A stretch of 64,000 nt of DNA from Acipenser ruthenus (lineage: Eukaryota; Chordata; Actinopteri; Acipenseriformes; Acipenseridae). Both the position numbers and the translations under genes were made by a program. Shown one piece after another: positions 51,916 to 61,480 of this stretch (the stretch's first letter is position 1; each line of letters begins with the position of its first letter). The notes under the pieces were generated by a model. The model did not search any database. It saw only the letters and a program-made list of their open reading frames with translations, and was not told the DNA's origin. The DNA lies in contig NC_081198.1 in the NCBI RefSeq assembly GCF_902713425.1, positions 22,551,188 through 22,615,187 on the forward strand, given 5' to 3'.

Positions 51916-53346
51916 TTAGGGTTTCTCTTCCATTCCCATAACTACAGCAACTTTAGCTACATCATCCTGCTCCAAAAAATCCATTGAATTCTGAGAATCC
52001 ACATCTGACACTGCCACCTCCTGACCACAAGGGATAGTCTGTGAATCTGCACTATTATTACTGCTGCCATCATCCTCCTCCTCTGATGGTGTCAGCTCAG
52101 GTATCAAAGGAGAGCTTCCTGCTTCTGAAGGCTCAACCACAGAAGTTTCTTCCTCTTCGAGTACTTCATAGGAATTAGAAGTGTCCACCAAATAAATTTT
52201 GTTTTCACTTTCTGCTAGCTCCTTACACTTCCTTTTGTTTGTTCTTCTCTTTTCAACACTCCACTTTCCTTCTTCTATAGGGACGGAATGGCCCAGAAGC
52301 TGACTTCCCTCTGCTGCAATACCTTCCCTAGCCTGAGACTCCATTTCTTCCCCCCAGGATGCACCAGAAGATCTAGCCACTTTCCCAGGTAAGTTGTCAG
52401 GTAAGTTGACAGGTAAAACCTGATTTATTTCTTTGTTTGTATTAGATATTTCCTCTACCTCCGTTCTCGCGATTGCTGTGACCTCCATTGCAGCTTCTAC
52501 ACCTGCCACCTCCTCCGCTGCTGCCACAACCTCCTTATCAGTTAAGGAGGCTGCCGGACCCTCCTCTTGCTGTTTCTTGTTTTTATACCTCCACTCCCTC
52601 ATAACATCCTCAACGGGAGGTAGGTTCTCAAAAACCCCTGCATAGGATCTTCTTTCTCTGCAGTCTCTCCTGACATGGCTTGCATCTCCACAATTGTGAC
52701 ATTTTTTTGAATTTTTGCATTCATAGGAAAAATGCCCTTTCTCTCCACAATTAAAACATCTCATCTCTTCACAGTTCTGCTCACTGTGACCATACTTTTG
52801 GCATTTCCTACAAAACTGGGGTTGACCTGAATATAGGATGTAGCCATTAACCCCCTCCACCCTACACTTTGCAGGAGGATGTAAAAAACCCTGATGTCCA
52901 TTCGGATCTTCCCTCAGGAGCACACTATATTGTCTCTGCCCATTCCACACACCCAAACCATCTCTCCTATATCTTGGCCCAGAAAGAATATCTACATATT
53001 TCGTCAGAAACAAATTAACACTTTGATCAGACACATTCATGTCAAACAAGTTAATTGTTAAAACTCTGAATTTTTTTCTTTCCCTAGACTGAACTTTAAA
53101 TTGCTTCAAAGGTTCCACATTTTCTTTTTCCTTACAGGCCTTTAATAGAGATTTAAAACTCGGCTCACCCATCATGGCGACATCAAAGAATTCTTCCTTC
53201 CCATTCCTCTGGATGCCAAGAATCTCCTCCAAATTGATGCTTAGCAACTCCATAATGATGGTGCGTATAAATTCTTCTCTTTCTGGCATTCCTTCATCTT
53301 CCTTTCCACTACAATCAAATCTTGCGGTGTTCTTCACTCCAGCCAT
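51916..53346 (-). CDS. Family B ORF1: zinc-knuckle protein
   Basis: 476 residues, uninterrupted. The N-terminal region (about 24-175) aligns loosely with A, C and D ORF1, ending in the shared GQPQFCRKC entry to the knuckles. Knuckles are C179-C182-H187-C192, C197-C200-H205-C210 and C216-C219-H224-C229. The C-terminal half is acidic, with a basic KRRTNKRKCK segment. It lacks the long Ser/Asp run of family A. It probably binds element RNA; with no ORF2 in cis it could act only in trans. Confidence 0.9.
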   Translation of the reverse strand: MAGVKNTARFDCSGKEDEGMPEREEFIRTIIMELLSINLEEILGIQRNGKEEFFDVAMMGEPSFKSLLKACKEKENVEPLKQFKVQSRERKKFRVLTINLFDMNVSDQSVNLFLTKYVDILSGPRYRRDGLGVWNGQRQYSVLLREDPNGHQGFLHPPAKCRVEGVNGYILYSGQPQFCRKCQKYGHSEQNCEEMRCFNCGEKGHFSYECKNSKKCHNCGDASHVRRDCRERRSYAGVFENLPPVEDVMREWRYKNKKQQEEGPAASLTDKEVVAAAEEVAGVEAAMEVTAIARTEVEEISNTNKEINQVLPVNLPDNLPGKVARSSGASWGEEMESQAREGIAAEGSQLLGHSVPIEEGKWSVEKRRTNKRKCKELAESENKIYLVDTSNSYEVLEEEETSVVEPSEAGSSPLIPELTPSEEEDDGSSNNSADSQTIPCGQEVAVSDVDSQNSMDFLEQDDVAKVAVVMGMEEKP

Positions 53347-53413
53347 GTTGTCTCTCCTCTATCCCTAGCTCGGCACTCTCAACAATCCAGAGCTGCGGTC
53401 AAGCCACTTGCTT

Positions 53414-53443
53414 TAGATCTGAGCCAAGAGGCCGAGAAGCGAT
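53414..53443 (-). ncRNA. U2 snRNA 5' fragment upstream of family B
   Basis: About 28-30 nt of U2 with two changes, RNA U16C and A23C. The promoter beside it has also drifted (ggcaactaggccc). The sequence cacttg just inside the element may be further U2 remnant. Confidence 0.85.
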
Positions 53444-54028
53444 GGCAACTAGGCCCTTGCCCAGGGCCCCCCAGCCTGGACGGCACAGGGGGATTCAAAG
53501 GTGGGTGCAAAATTCCAAGCACAAGCAGACCCCCAAAAAACGGGCTGCTGCTTCCAGAGGGGAAATGTGCAATTTAAGCAGGAGAAAACAAAACAAAGCA
53601 AAAACACACACATAACACCAAAAACAAAACATAAACTGGCGGAGTGCGTCTTACAAATAGTCATGCCAAGCTGCTATGCTGTGCAAGGTGCCTTGGGTAA
53701 CTACAACTGTGCCTCGCTGGCTGGCTGGCTTGCTAAGAAGGTCCTGGCATAGGGACATGTTCCACCACACTTGTCTGGTTAGCTGCATGCTCCCAGGAAA
53801 CAACCTGCTGCTGTCTACATCATCACCACATGTGAATAAAAGAAAGAAAGACAGCAAGAAAGAAAGAGAGAAAGAAAGAGAGAAAGAGAGAAAGAAAGAA
53901 AGAAAGAAAAAAAAAGAAGTAAAACGGCGGGAAAACTTGCATCAACACTGGCACTCTCCCTCCAGCAGGGGTAGACAAAATGCTCACAGGAGAGATCCAG
54001 ATCTGACTTTGACCAACGTTAGAGAAAG

Positions 54029-54216
54029 GTGTGCACCGTTCCCGGAGGTACTGCAATACCGGGCCAATGCGTGGAGTGGACGGAGCAAGCCCCTGTTCCA
54101 TCTCCCGATTCCAAAAATCAATTTAATATATGGTCCCCTGATAGGGGACGTATCAGATATTAAACTGATAAGAACAGATACTACACTTGATCTTAGCCAA
54201 AAGGCCGAGAAGCGAT
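54029..54216 (-). ncRNA. RNU2: U2 snRNA gene (G22)
   Basis: Complete gene with one substitution, RNA C151U (plus-strand a at 54066). Confidence 0.95.
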
Positions 54217-54807
54217 GGCGACTTGGCCCTTGCCCGGGGCCCCCCAGCCCGGACGGCACAGGGGGATTCAAAGGTGGGTGCAAAATTCCAAGCACAAGCA
54301 GACCCCCAAAAAACGGGCTGCTGCTTCCAGAGGGGAAATGTGCAATTTAAGCAGGAGAAAACAAAACAAAGCAAAAACACACACATAACACCAAAAACAA
54401 AACATAAACTGGCGGAGTGCGTCTTACAAATAGTCATGCCAAGCTGCTATGCTGTGCAAGGTGCCTTGGTAACTAAAACTGTGCCTCGCTGGCTGGCTGG
54501 CTTGCTAAGAAGGTCCTGGCATAGGGACATGTTCCACCACACTTGTCTGGTTAGCTGCATGCTCCCAGGAAACAAACTGCTGCTGTCTACATCATCACCA
54601 CATATGAATAAAAGAAAGAAAGAAAGCAAGAAAGAAAGAGAAAGAAAGAGAGAAAGAAAGAAAGAGAGAAAGAAAGAAAGAAAGAAAAAAAAAAGAAGTA
54701 AAACGGCGGGAAAACTTGCATCAACACTGGCACTCTCCCTCCAGCAGGGGTAGACAAAATGCTCACAGGAGAGATCCAGATCTGACTTTGACCAACGTTA
54801 GAGAAAG

Positions 54808-54958
54808 GTGTGCACCGTTCCCGGAGGTACTGCAATACCGGGCCGATGCGTGGAGTGGACGGAGCAAGCCCCTGTTCCATCTCCCGATTCCAAAAATCAA
54901 TTTAATATATGGTCCCCTGATAGGGGATGTATCAGATATTAAACTGATAAGAACAGAT
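54808..54958 (-). ncRNA. U2 snRNA 3' fragment (nt 38-188) left by element C
   Basis: U2 sequence runs through gaacagat and then into the poly(T) that is the element's poly(A) tail. The break is at nt 38/39, the end of the GTAGTA hexamer. Confidence 0.95.
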
Positions 54959-56312
54959 TTTTTTTTTTTTTTTTTTTTATAAATTTTAATCCAATACTCA
55001 AAAAAATACATCATCTTCTCAAAAATAATACATCAAAATCATATTCATCTCTAGTCAAATACTTATTTAAACAAAAAAGAAAACAAACTCAGTCCGGCTT
55101 CTTTTTCTTTTCTTTCTGATCTCCCCCTCTTGCTGCAGCAAAAAAAGACAAAGTCTCGGAATCAAGAACGACTTTTTCGCCGCTATCTGATTTCTCCTTT
55201 CCATCCTCTGCTTTCCTCTTCTTCTCTCGCACTCCTGTTGCACTATTAAGCTCCATCTCCTCATCTGTATCAACAGACTCAGAAGAGGATGAGATCTCAC
55301 TTCCCCAGCTCTTCTTCTTACTCCCAGCACCCTCTGCAAGTTTCTCCTTTACATCTTGCGTAGCAGCTCCACCCCTTCCCTTTGTCTGCGAAGTAGCAGG
55401 ATTTCCCGCCATTCCGCCTCCATTCTTTTTGGAACCTCCCCCAACATTTGCTCCTTTGTCTTTCTCTTTGTCTTTCTCTTGTCCTTTTTGCTCTTTCTGC
55501 TGTTCTTTCTTCCCTTCTTCCCCTCCGATCTTGCTTCCTCCAGCAGCCTGAGCATAGGTTTTAGCCCTAGCTCCTTTTGGACAATTCTTGTACTGGTGTC
55601 CTTTCCCCCTACACAAATTGCATCTTCCAGTCCACATTTTGCACTCTTTAGCAACATGTCCTCTAATTTTGCACAGAGTACAGGACATCCCCATGCACTC
55701 AGCTGCAACATGTTCTGGACTTGAACATCTAAAACACATCTTAGGCTGTCCCTCGTATGTCACTGTACCTGAGTAAGGCCCAATCCTAAAACCAGGCACC
55801 CTGTGTTCCACCACTCCTGCCAGTGAGGCATGAAGCCGAATCCAGTATCTCCATACTCCTCTCCAGATTCCATCAGCATCAAGCATCTTCTCAGGTTTCC
55901 CCTCTCTCATCTCAAATCTCATTTTCATCCGGGTTGTGATGTCTTCCTCCGGGATAAAGGGAGCAGACACCCTCACATAGGCCACTCTCCACTGCAGAAA
56001 AAAAAGAGGCTCCAGCCTGAACTTACAAACTGGTTCCAGCTCCTTCTTCTCATTAAAAACTTTCATCTTCTCCCAGCACAACGACTCTGAAACCAGCACC
56101 ACATCAAACATGCCTCGTTCTTCAAAATCAACCAGGCAGAAGATGTCCTTCACCTCCAAGTTGAAGACAGAGAACAGGATCTCCCTGACGAATCTCTTCC
56201 TCATCCATTTCTCCTCCAAACTCTTCAGCTGGAATCGGAGGGTATTCTTCCCCCTCAAATTATCCTCTCCTTGCATTGTCGCAACAATGTCCGCAATCAC
56301 CTTCCCACAATG
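54959..56312 (-). mobile_element. Element C: ORF1-only LINE derivative with poly(A) tail
   Basis: A 1.35-kb element made of a very short 5' leader, one ORF1-type gene, a 109-bp 3' UTR and a poly(A) tail of about 20 bases (plus-strand T run 54959-54978). It has no endonuclease or reverse transcriptase. U2 nt 1-33 precede it and nt 38-188 follow, so it sits cleanly in the target with about four bases lost. This resembles HAL1-type half-LINEs, which keep ORF1 and are mobilised in trans. It could instead be an internally deleted copy of a fourth full-length family. Confidence 0.85.
55089..56276 (-). CDS. Element C ORF1: zinc-knuckle protein
   Basis: 395 residues from the ATG at 56276. The frame is open 13 codons further, but that stretch has only a GTG that belongs to U2. 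Knuckles (numbered from the upstream GTG) are C194-C197-H202-C207, C212-C215-H220-C225 and C232-C235-H240-C245, after a globular domain homologous to the other ORF1s (DADGIWRGVWRYWIRL corresponds to DEDGVWTGARKWLVRL in A). The tail is rich in Gly, Lys, Glu and Gln, with KEKDKEKDKG, and ends in acidic and lysine-rich stretches. It is uninterrupted, which suggests recent mobility. Confidence 0.88.
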   Translation of the reverse strand: MQGEDNLRGKNTLRFQLKSLEEKWMRKRFVREILFSVFNLEVKDIFCLVDFEERGMFDVVLVSESLCWEKMKVFNEKKELEPVCKFRLEPLFFLQWRVAYVRVSAPFIPEEDITTRMKMRFEMREGKPEKMLDADGIWRGVWRYWIRLHASLAGVVEHRVPGFRIGPYSGTVTYEGQPKMCFRCSSPEHVAAECMGMSCTLCKIRGHVAKECKMWTGRCNLCRGKGHQYKNCPKGARAKTYAQAAGGSKIGGEEGKKEQQKEQKGQEKDKEKDKGANVGGGSKKNGGGMAGNPATSQTKGRGGAATQDVKEKLAEGAGSKKKSWGSEISSSSESVDTDEEMELNSATGVREKKRKAEDGKEKSDSGEKVVLDSETLSFFAAARGGDQKEKKKKPD

Positions 56313-56345
56313 CACTTGACCTGAGCCAAGAGGCCGAGAAGCGAT
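56313..56345 (-). ncRNA. U2 snRNA 5' fragment (nt 1-33) upstream of element C
   Basis: U2 start with changes U16C, A23C and A26G relative to the complete genes. The PSE downstream on the plus strand is intact. Confidence 0.93.
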
Positions 56346-56928
56346 GGCGACTTGGCCCTTGCCCGGGGCCCCCCAGCCCGGACGGCACAGGGGGATTCAA
56401 AGGTGGGTGCAAAATTCCAAGCACAAGCAGACCCCCAAAAAACGGGCTGCTGCTTCCAGAGGGGAAATGTGCAATTTAAGCAGGAGAAAACAAAACAAAG
56501 CAAAACACACACATAACACCAAAAACAAAACATAAACTGGCGGAGTGCGTCTTACAAACAGTCATGCCAAGCTGCTATGCTGTGCAAGGTGCCTTGGGTA
56601 ACTACAACTGTGCCTCGCTGGCTGGCTGGCTTGCTAAGAAGGTCCTGGCATAGGGACATGTTCCACCACACTTGTCTGGTTAGCTGCATGCTCCCAGGAA
56701 ACAAACTGCTGCTGTCTACATCATCACCACATGTGAATAAAAGAAAGAAAGAAAGCAAGAAAGAAAGAGAAAGAAAGAGAGAAAGAAAGAAAGAGAGAAA
56801 GAAAGAAAAAAAAAGAAGTAAAACGGCGGGAAAACTTGCATCAACACTGGCACTCTCCCTCCAGCAGGGGTAGACTAAAATGCTCACAGGAGAGATCCAG
56901 ATCTGACTTTGACCAACGTTAGAGAAAG

Positions 56929-57116
56929 GTGTGCACCGTTCCCGGAGGTACTGCAATACCGGGCCGATGCGTGGAGTGGACGGAGCAAGCCCCTGTTCCA
57001 TCTCCCGATTCCAAAAATCAATTTAATATATGGTCCCCTGATAGGGGACGTATCAGATATTAAACTGATAAGAACAGATACTACACTTGATCTTAGCCAA
57101 AAGGCCGAGAAGCGAT
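56929..57116 (-). ncRNA. RNU2: U2 snRNA gene, intact (G25)
   Basis: Consensus U2 with PSE and 3' box. One extra base (gtagactaaaatg) lies just beyond the 3' box. Confidence 0.97.
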
Positions 57117-57723
57117 GGCGACTTGGCCCTTGCCCGGGGCCCCCCAGCCCGGACGGCACAGGGGGATTCAAAGGTGGGTGCAAAATTCCAAGCACAAGCA
57201 GACCCCCAAAAAACGGGCTGCTGCTTCCAGAGGGGAAATGTGCAATTTAAGCAGGAGAAAACAAAACAAAGCAAAAACACACACATAACACCAAAAACAA
57301 AACATAAACTGGCGGAGTGCGTCTTACAAATAGTCATGCCAAGCTGCTATGCTGTGCAAGGTGCCTTGGGTAACTACAACTGTGCCTCGCTGGCTGGCTG
57401 GCTTGCTAAGAAGGTCCTGGCATAGGGACATGTTCCACCACACTTGTCTGGTTAGCTGCATGCTCCCAGGAAACAACCTGCTGCTGTCTACATCATCACC
57501 ACATGTGAATAAAAGAAAGAAAGACAGCAAGAAAGAAAGAGAGAAAGAAAGAGAGAAAGAAAGAAAGAGAGAAAGAAAGAAAGAGAGAAAGAAAGAAAGA
57601 GAAAAAAAAAGAAGTAAAACGGCGGGAAAACTTGCATCAACACTGGCACTCTCCCTCCAGCAGGGGTAGACAAAATGCTCACAGGAGAGATCCAGATCTG
57701 ACTTTGACCAACGTTAGAGAAAG

Positions 57724-57874
57724 GTGTGCACCGTTCCCGGAGGTACTGCAATACCGGGCCGATGCGTGGAGTGGACGGAGCAAGCCCCTGTTCCATCTCC
57801 CGATTCCAAAAATCAATTTAATATATGGTCCCCTGATAGGGGACGTATCAGATATTAAACTGATAAGAACAGAT
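57724..57874 (-). ncRNA. U2 snRNA 3' fragment (nt 38-188) left by family D
   Basis: Identical junction to that of element C: gaacagat followed by the T run. Confidence 0.95.
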
Positions 57875-58000
57875 TTTTTTTTTTTTTATTTATTTTTACA
57901 ATCAACACAATACACAATTACAAAACTAACACATACAATTCACAATAACAATAGTTAACAGGCACCTCTAAAACACGTTTGTACAAAAGAGTGCATGTCC

Positions 58001-61000
58001 TTAAATAAAGTCCTCATCCTGCCTTGACAAGCCCAGACACTCCAACCTAGCACCAGCACTGCCCGGCCACTTCTCCCACCGCCAGATCCTCTCTGCTTCT
58101 TCACGCCCCCTCCTGTTGACATCACGCAATACATAGTCCCGTATGGCCCTTTGGCCGATCTCATAGGTCACACGGCAGCTCAAGGTCTCAGATTTCAAGA
58201 CCAGGATATTCCTTGCCTTCCACAGGGCCTCCTTAAAACAGTTCACCACACACCAGAGCTGCCATGAGCCTTCCTCCTTCTTCTTTGGGCCATACAAAAC
58301 CAGCTGTTCCTCCAACAGGTTGCCTTCCATCCACACAGCCAACAGGGGGGACGCCTTTCTCCACAAGCGCCTGGCAGACTCGCACTCCCACAACAGATGG
58401 CACACCGATTCCTCCGCCCCACAGCCCTGAAAAGGACAGCTAGGGGTCTTGCACATCCCTCTGCCATGCATCACCGCTCTCACCGGCAACACCTCATGCA
58501 TGATAAGCCAGGCCAGGTCTTTATGCTGGTTCATCAAAGCAGGATGGGCAGCATTCCACCACACCTTCTCTGGATCACCTACTGCAACCCTCTTTATAGG
58601 ACATGTGGTCACACTCTCCTGCACAAAAGAAAGCAGTTTTCTTGGTTTTAAAAGCAGGTCTTTGTCAACCTTCCCCGTCAGTTTCCCCTTTAAGAACTCT
58701 TTAAACACTGCATACCCAAAGGGAGGATCAAAAACAATCGGGACAGTAAGGGGGATCTTTAAAATTCCTAGAAACCTTAAAAACGCCCCCATAAAAAACC
58801 TCACAAACAAAGCCCCTTGACACTCCCCTCTTAACACCAATTCAACATGCCTGCAAACTGCGTGAACATATAAAAACGTTTCCAATTCCGGAAGCCCTTT
58901 ACCACCCTTTAATACCCCTTTACACACCACCTCTCTCTTCAAACGCTCCCACTTGGCACCCCAAAAAAACCGAAACATCTGCCTTTTTAAAACTGTGATA
59001 ACAGCCCTGGGGGGTGGGAAGACCACTCCCACATACAGAAGCAAGGGGAGAATGACCGCCTTGACAATGAGCACCTTCCCCTCCAGTGTCAGGCTCCTCT
59101 GTGTCCACAGCCCCATTTTCTGGCCCACTTTCTTTGAGACCTCCACCCAATTGCTCAGACCAGATCCTGTGGCGTCCATCCTTATACCTAAAACTTTTAT
59201 AAAATCAGTTTTCACGCATACCCCAACATCCGGTACCCCCTCCCATCCCCCAAACAACATGCACTCCGACTTCTCCTTATTCAACTTGGACCCGGAGGCC
59301 ACACAAAAACACTCACACTGCCACAACACTCGTTTAATTGCTCTCTCACTCACACACAACACATTCACATCATCCATATACAAGACGCACTTTGCCTCAG
59401 CTCCTCCACCCCCCGGGATAGCCAGCCCCCTGATCACCTTGTCTTTACGGAGGGCCTGAGCCAAAGGTTCCATACAACAGATAAAAAGCAGGGGGGACAG
59501 CGGGCAGCCTTGTCTTACTCCACTCTTGATATCAATTTGACCGGATAGCTTCCCATTGATACTCACTCTACTCCCTATATTACTATAGAGGAGACTTACC
59601 CACTTAACAATTTGATCTGTAAACCCCATTTTTCTCAAAACCTGGAGCATAAACTCATGAGAGATCCTGTCGTATGCCTTTTCCAAGTCCAAATTCAAAA
59701 GGCATACCGGCACCTTACGGTCCTGTGCAAAAAAGACAGCATCTCTCAGTAAGATAAGGCTATCCGTAATCTTCCGCCCTGGAACGCCACAGGTCTGATC
59801 CGGATGGATCACCTCTTCTATCACCGTCCTCATTCTGCAAGTTAAAATCTTAGAAAAACATTTGTAATCCACATTTAAAAGGGTTAGAGGTCTCCAGTTT
59901 GCCAGTTCCTCTTTACAGTTCTTCTTAAAGACCAGCACTATAATCCCCTGTCTAAAGGATGCCGGCATCTCCTCCTTCAGCAAAGTCTCATTGAACACCC
60001 TGGTTAAGTCCGGCCCAACCAAGTTCCAACAGGTCTTGTAGAATTCTCTGGGCAGACCATCCCCGCCCGGCGTCTTCCCGTCCCTGAAAGACTCCATAGC
60101 AGCAGCAGCCTCCTCCAGGGAGATCACCCCGTTCAATACCTCACCCTGACACACCCTCCTCTCCAACCCCTCCAACATATCACTCACCATGCTCTCATCA
60201 ATCACCTTCCTTTCATACAACTTGGTGTAAAACCTCTCAGCCACATCTATCATGCCCTCCGTCTCCTTCCTCACCACCCCACTCTCATCTCTCAACCCAT
60301 ACAACACCTTACTGCCACTCATCACTTTCTTAAAGAAGTACCTAGAGCACTTCTCGTTCTCCTCCAAATGCCGCACCTTACTCTCCACAATCACACTCTC
60401 GGTTCTCTTTACATGCAGCACTTTTAATTTGTTCTTAATCTCACACACATCACTCGCCACATTACACCCCATACTCCCCAATTCATACATCCTATTCAAC
60501 TTCCTTTGCAACCGGCTCACCTTCTTTCTCTCCATTTTTGCCATCCACACCCCCACTTCCACAAAAAACTTTTTAATTTTATTTTTTATACACTCCCACC
60601 ACTCACCCACTGAATCAAACATTTCTTTCAATGACTGCCACCCCTTGTACCTCCTCTCAAACTCACTCATAACATCCTTATTCTTTAACACACTCACATT
60701 TAACTTCCACACCCCTCTCCCCACCACACACACCCCTTCCAGTTTCACCTCCGCACACACCATCACATGGTCAGAATAAAACACAGGCACACACACACAT
60801 GCCACCCACTCCACTTCCTTTGAAGAAAAAATAAAGTCAATCCTAGAAGCCCTCACACCCGTTGTATCCGACCACGTGTATCCCGATAGCCCTGGATACA
60901 ACCTCCTAAACCCATCTACTAATTGAGCATCCTGCACAATACTCCCCAACATCTTAGAGGTTTTATCCAGCTTCACACCCTCACCCTTCCTATCACTCAC

Positions 61001-61480
61001 GCTTAACACACAATTGAAGTCCCCTCCCCAAATCACAATCTTTGATGTTTTCACAAACACCCTCAGTTTCTCAAAGCACTCAACCCTTTCATGCTTATCT
61101 GGCGAGGCGTACACAATTATAACCCTCACCTCCTTCCCCATCCACTCCACATCCACTACCACAGCTCTCCCACACTCAACCACAGTTTTACTTTTAATCT
61201 CTATATTTTTATTTTTGAATAACACAGCCACACCTGCATTCTTACAACCATTTGCCCCTGACCACACCGATGCACCATACACCCACATACTCTCAAATTC
61301 CTTATAAGCTTCTCTAAAGGGGAGACCACACTCCTGTAACAGCAGCACATCTGCCTTTACACTACCCAAAGAATCTAAAATCATTTTGCACCTATCCTTA
61401 CTCCTCACACTCCTCACATTAATAGTTGCTATGGACAACGCCATCACAACACTCAACCAAATTATTAGTGACCTTACCAT
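58001..61480 (-). CDS. Family D ORF2: APE endonuclease / reverse transcriptase
   Basis: 1159 residues, uninterrupted. Endonuclease motifs are N21, E50, GGDFN (D154), SRID at 212-215 and SDH at 236-238. Reverse transcriptase motifs are LNLD (D598) and YMDD at 701-704. The C-terminal knuckle is C1015-C1020-H1028-C1033. The spacing of all motifs is almost the same as in family A. The N-terminus is again hydrophobic, with a second Met at 13. The ATG overlaps the end of ORF1 (ATGGTAA), which points to coupled translation. Confidence 0.95.
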   Translation of the reverse strand: MVRSLIIWLSVVMALSIATINVRSVRSKDRCKMILDSLGSVKADVLLLQECGLPFREAYKEFESMWVYGASVWSGANGCKNAGVAVLFKNKNIEIKSKTVVECGRAVVVDVEWMGKEVRVIIVYASPDKHERVECFEKLRVFVKTSKIVIWGGDFNCVLSVSDRKGEGVKLDKTSKMLGSIVQDAQLVDGFRRLYPGLSGYTWSDTTGVRASRIDFIFSSKEVEWVACVCVPVFYSDHVMVCAEVKLEGVCVVGRGVWKLNVSVLKNKDVMSEFERRYKGWQSLKEMFDSVGEWWECIKNKIKKFFVEVGVWMAKMERKKVSRLQRKLNRMYELGSMGCNVASDVCEIKNKLKVLHVKRTESVIVESKVRHLEENEKCSRYFFKKVMSGSKVLYGLRDESGVVRKETEGMIDVAERFYTKLYERKVIDESMVSDMLEGLERRVCQGEVLNGVISLEEAAAAMESFRDGKTPGGDGLPREFYKTCWNLVGPDLTRVFNETLLKEEMPASFRQGIIVLVFKKNCKEELANWRPLTLLNVDYKCFSKILTCRMRTVIEEVIHPDQTCGVPGRKITDSLILLRDAVFFAQDRKVPVCLLNLDLEKAYDRISHEFMLQVLRKMGFTDQIVKWVSLLYSNIGSRVSINGKLSGQIDIKSGVRQGCPLSPLLFICCMEPLAQALRKDKVIRGLAIPGGGGAEAKCVLYMDDVNVLCVSERAIKRVLWQCECFCVASGSKLNKEKSECMLFGGWEGVPDVGVCVKTDFIKVLGIRMDATGSGLSNWVEVSKKVGQKMGLWTQRSLTLEGKVLIVKAVILPLLLYVGVVFPPPRAVITVLKRQMFRFFWGAKWERLKREVVCKGVLKGGKGLPELETFLYVHAVCRHVELVLRGECQGALFVRFFMGAFLRFLGILKIPLTVPIVFDPPFGYAVFKEFLKGKLTGKVDKDLLLKPRKLLSFVQESVTTCPIKRVAVGDPEKVWWNAAHPALMNQHKDLAWLIMHEVLPVRAVMHGRGMCKTPSCPFQGCGAEESVCHLLWECESARRLWRKASPLLAVWMEGNLLEEQLVLYGPKKKEEGSWQLWCVVNCFKEALWKARNILVLKSETLSCRVTYEIGQRAIRDYVLRDVNRRGREEAERIWRWEKWPGSAGARLECLGLSRQDEDFI

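Larger units (their letters stand above)
51214..53412 (-). mobile_element. LINE family B (Tx1 clade), 5' part only
   Basis: A second family, clearly different from A in sequence. It holds a short 5' UTR of about 65 bp, an intact ORF1 and the endonuclease part of ORF2. Reverse transcriptase and 3' UTR are absent because the element is joined to A7 at 51213. On its 5' side it adjoins U2 near nt 28-30. Its first bases, GTGGCTTGACCGCAGC, closely match the 5' end of family D. Confidence 0.88.
53414..54958 (-). repeat. U2 tandem unit block VII (one gene plus two fragments)
   Basis: One complete unit and parts of two others. Microsatellites are at 53836-53919 and 54607-54699. Confidence 0.94.
56313..57874 (-). 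repeat. U2 tandem unit block VIII (one gene plus two fragments)
   Basis: One complete unit between C and D. Microsatellites are at 56737-56819 and 57509-57613. Confidence 0.94.

Noticed and set aside
56277-56315. Start of element C ORF1 at a GTG at 56315
   Set aside because: That codon lies in U2 sequence at the junction and is not a usual vertebrate start; the ATG at 56276 is preferred.
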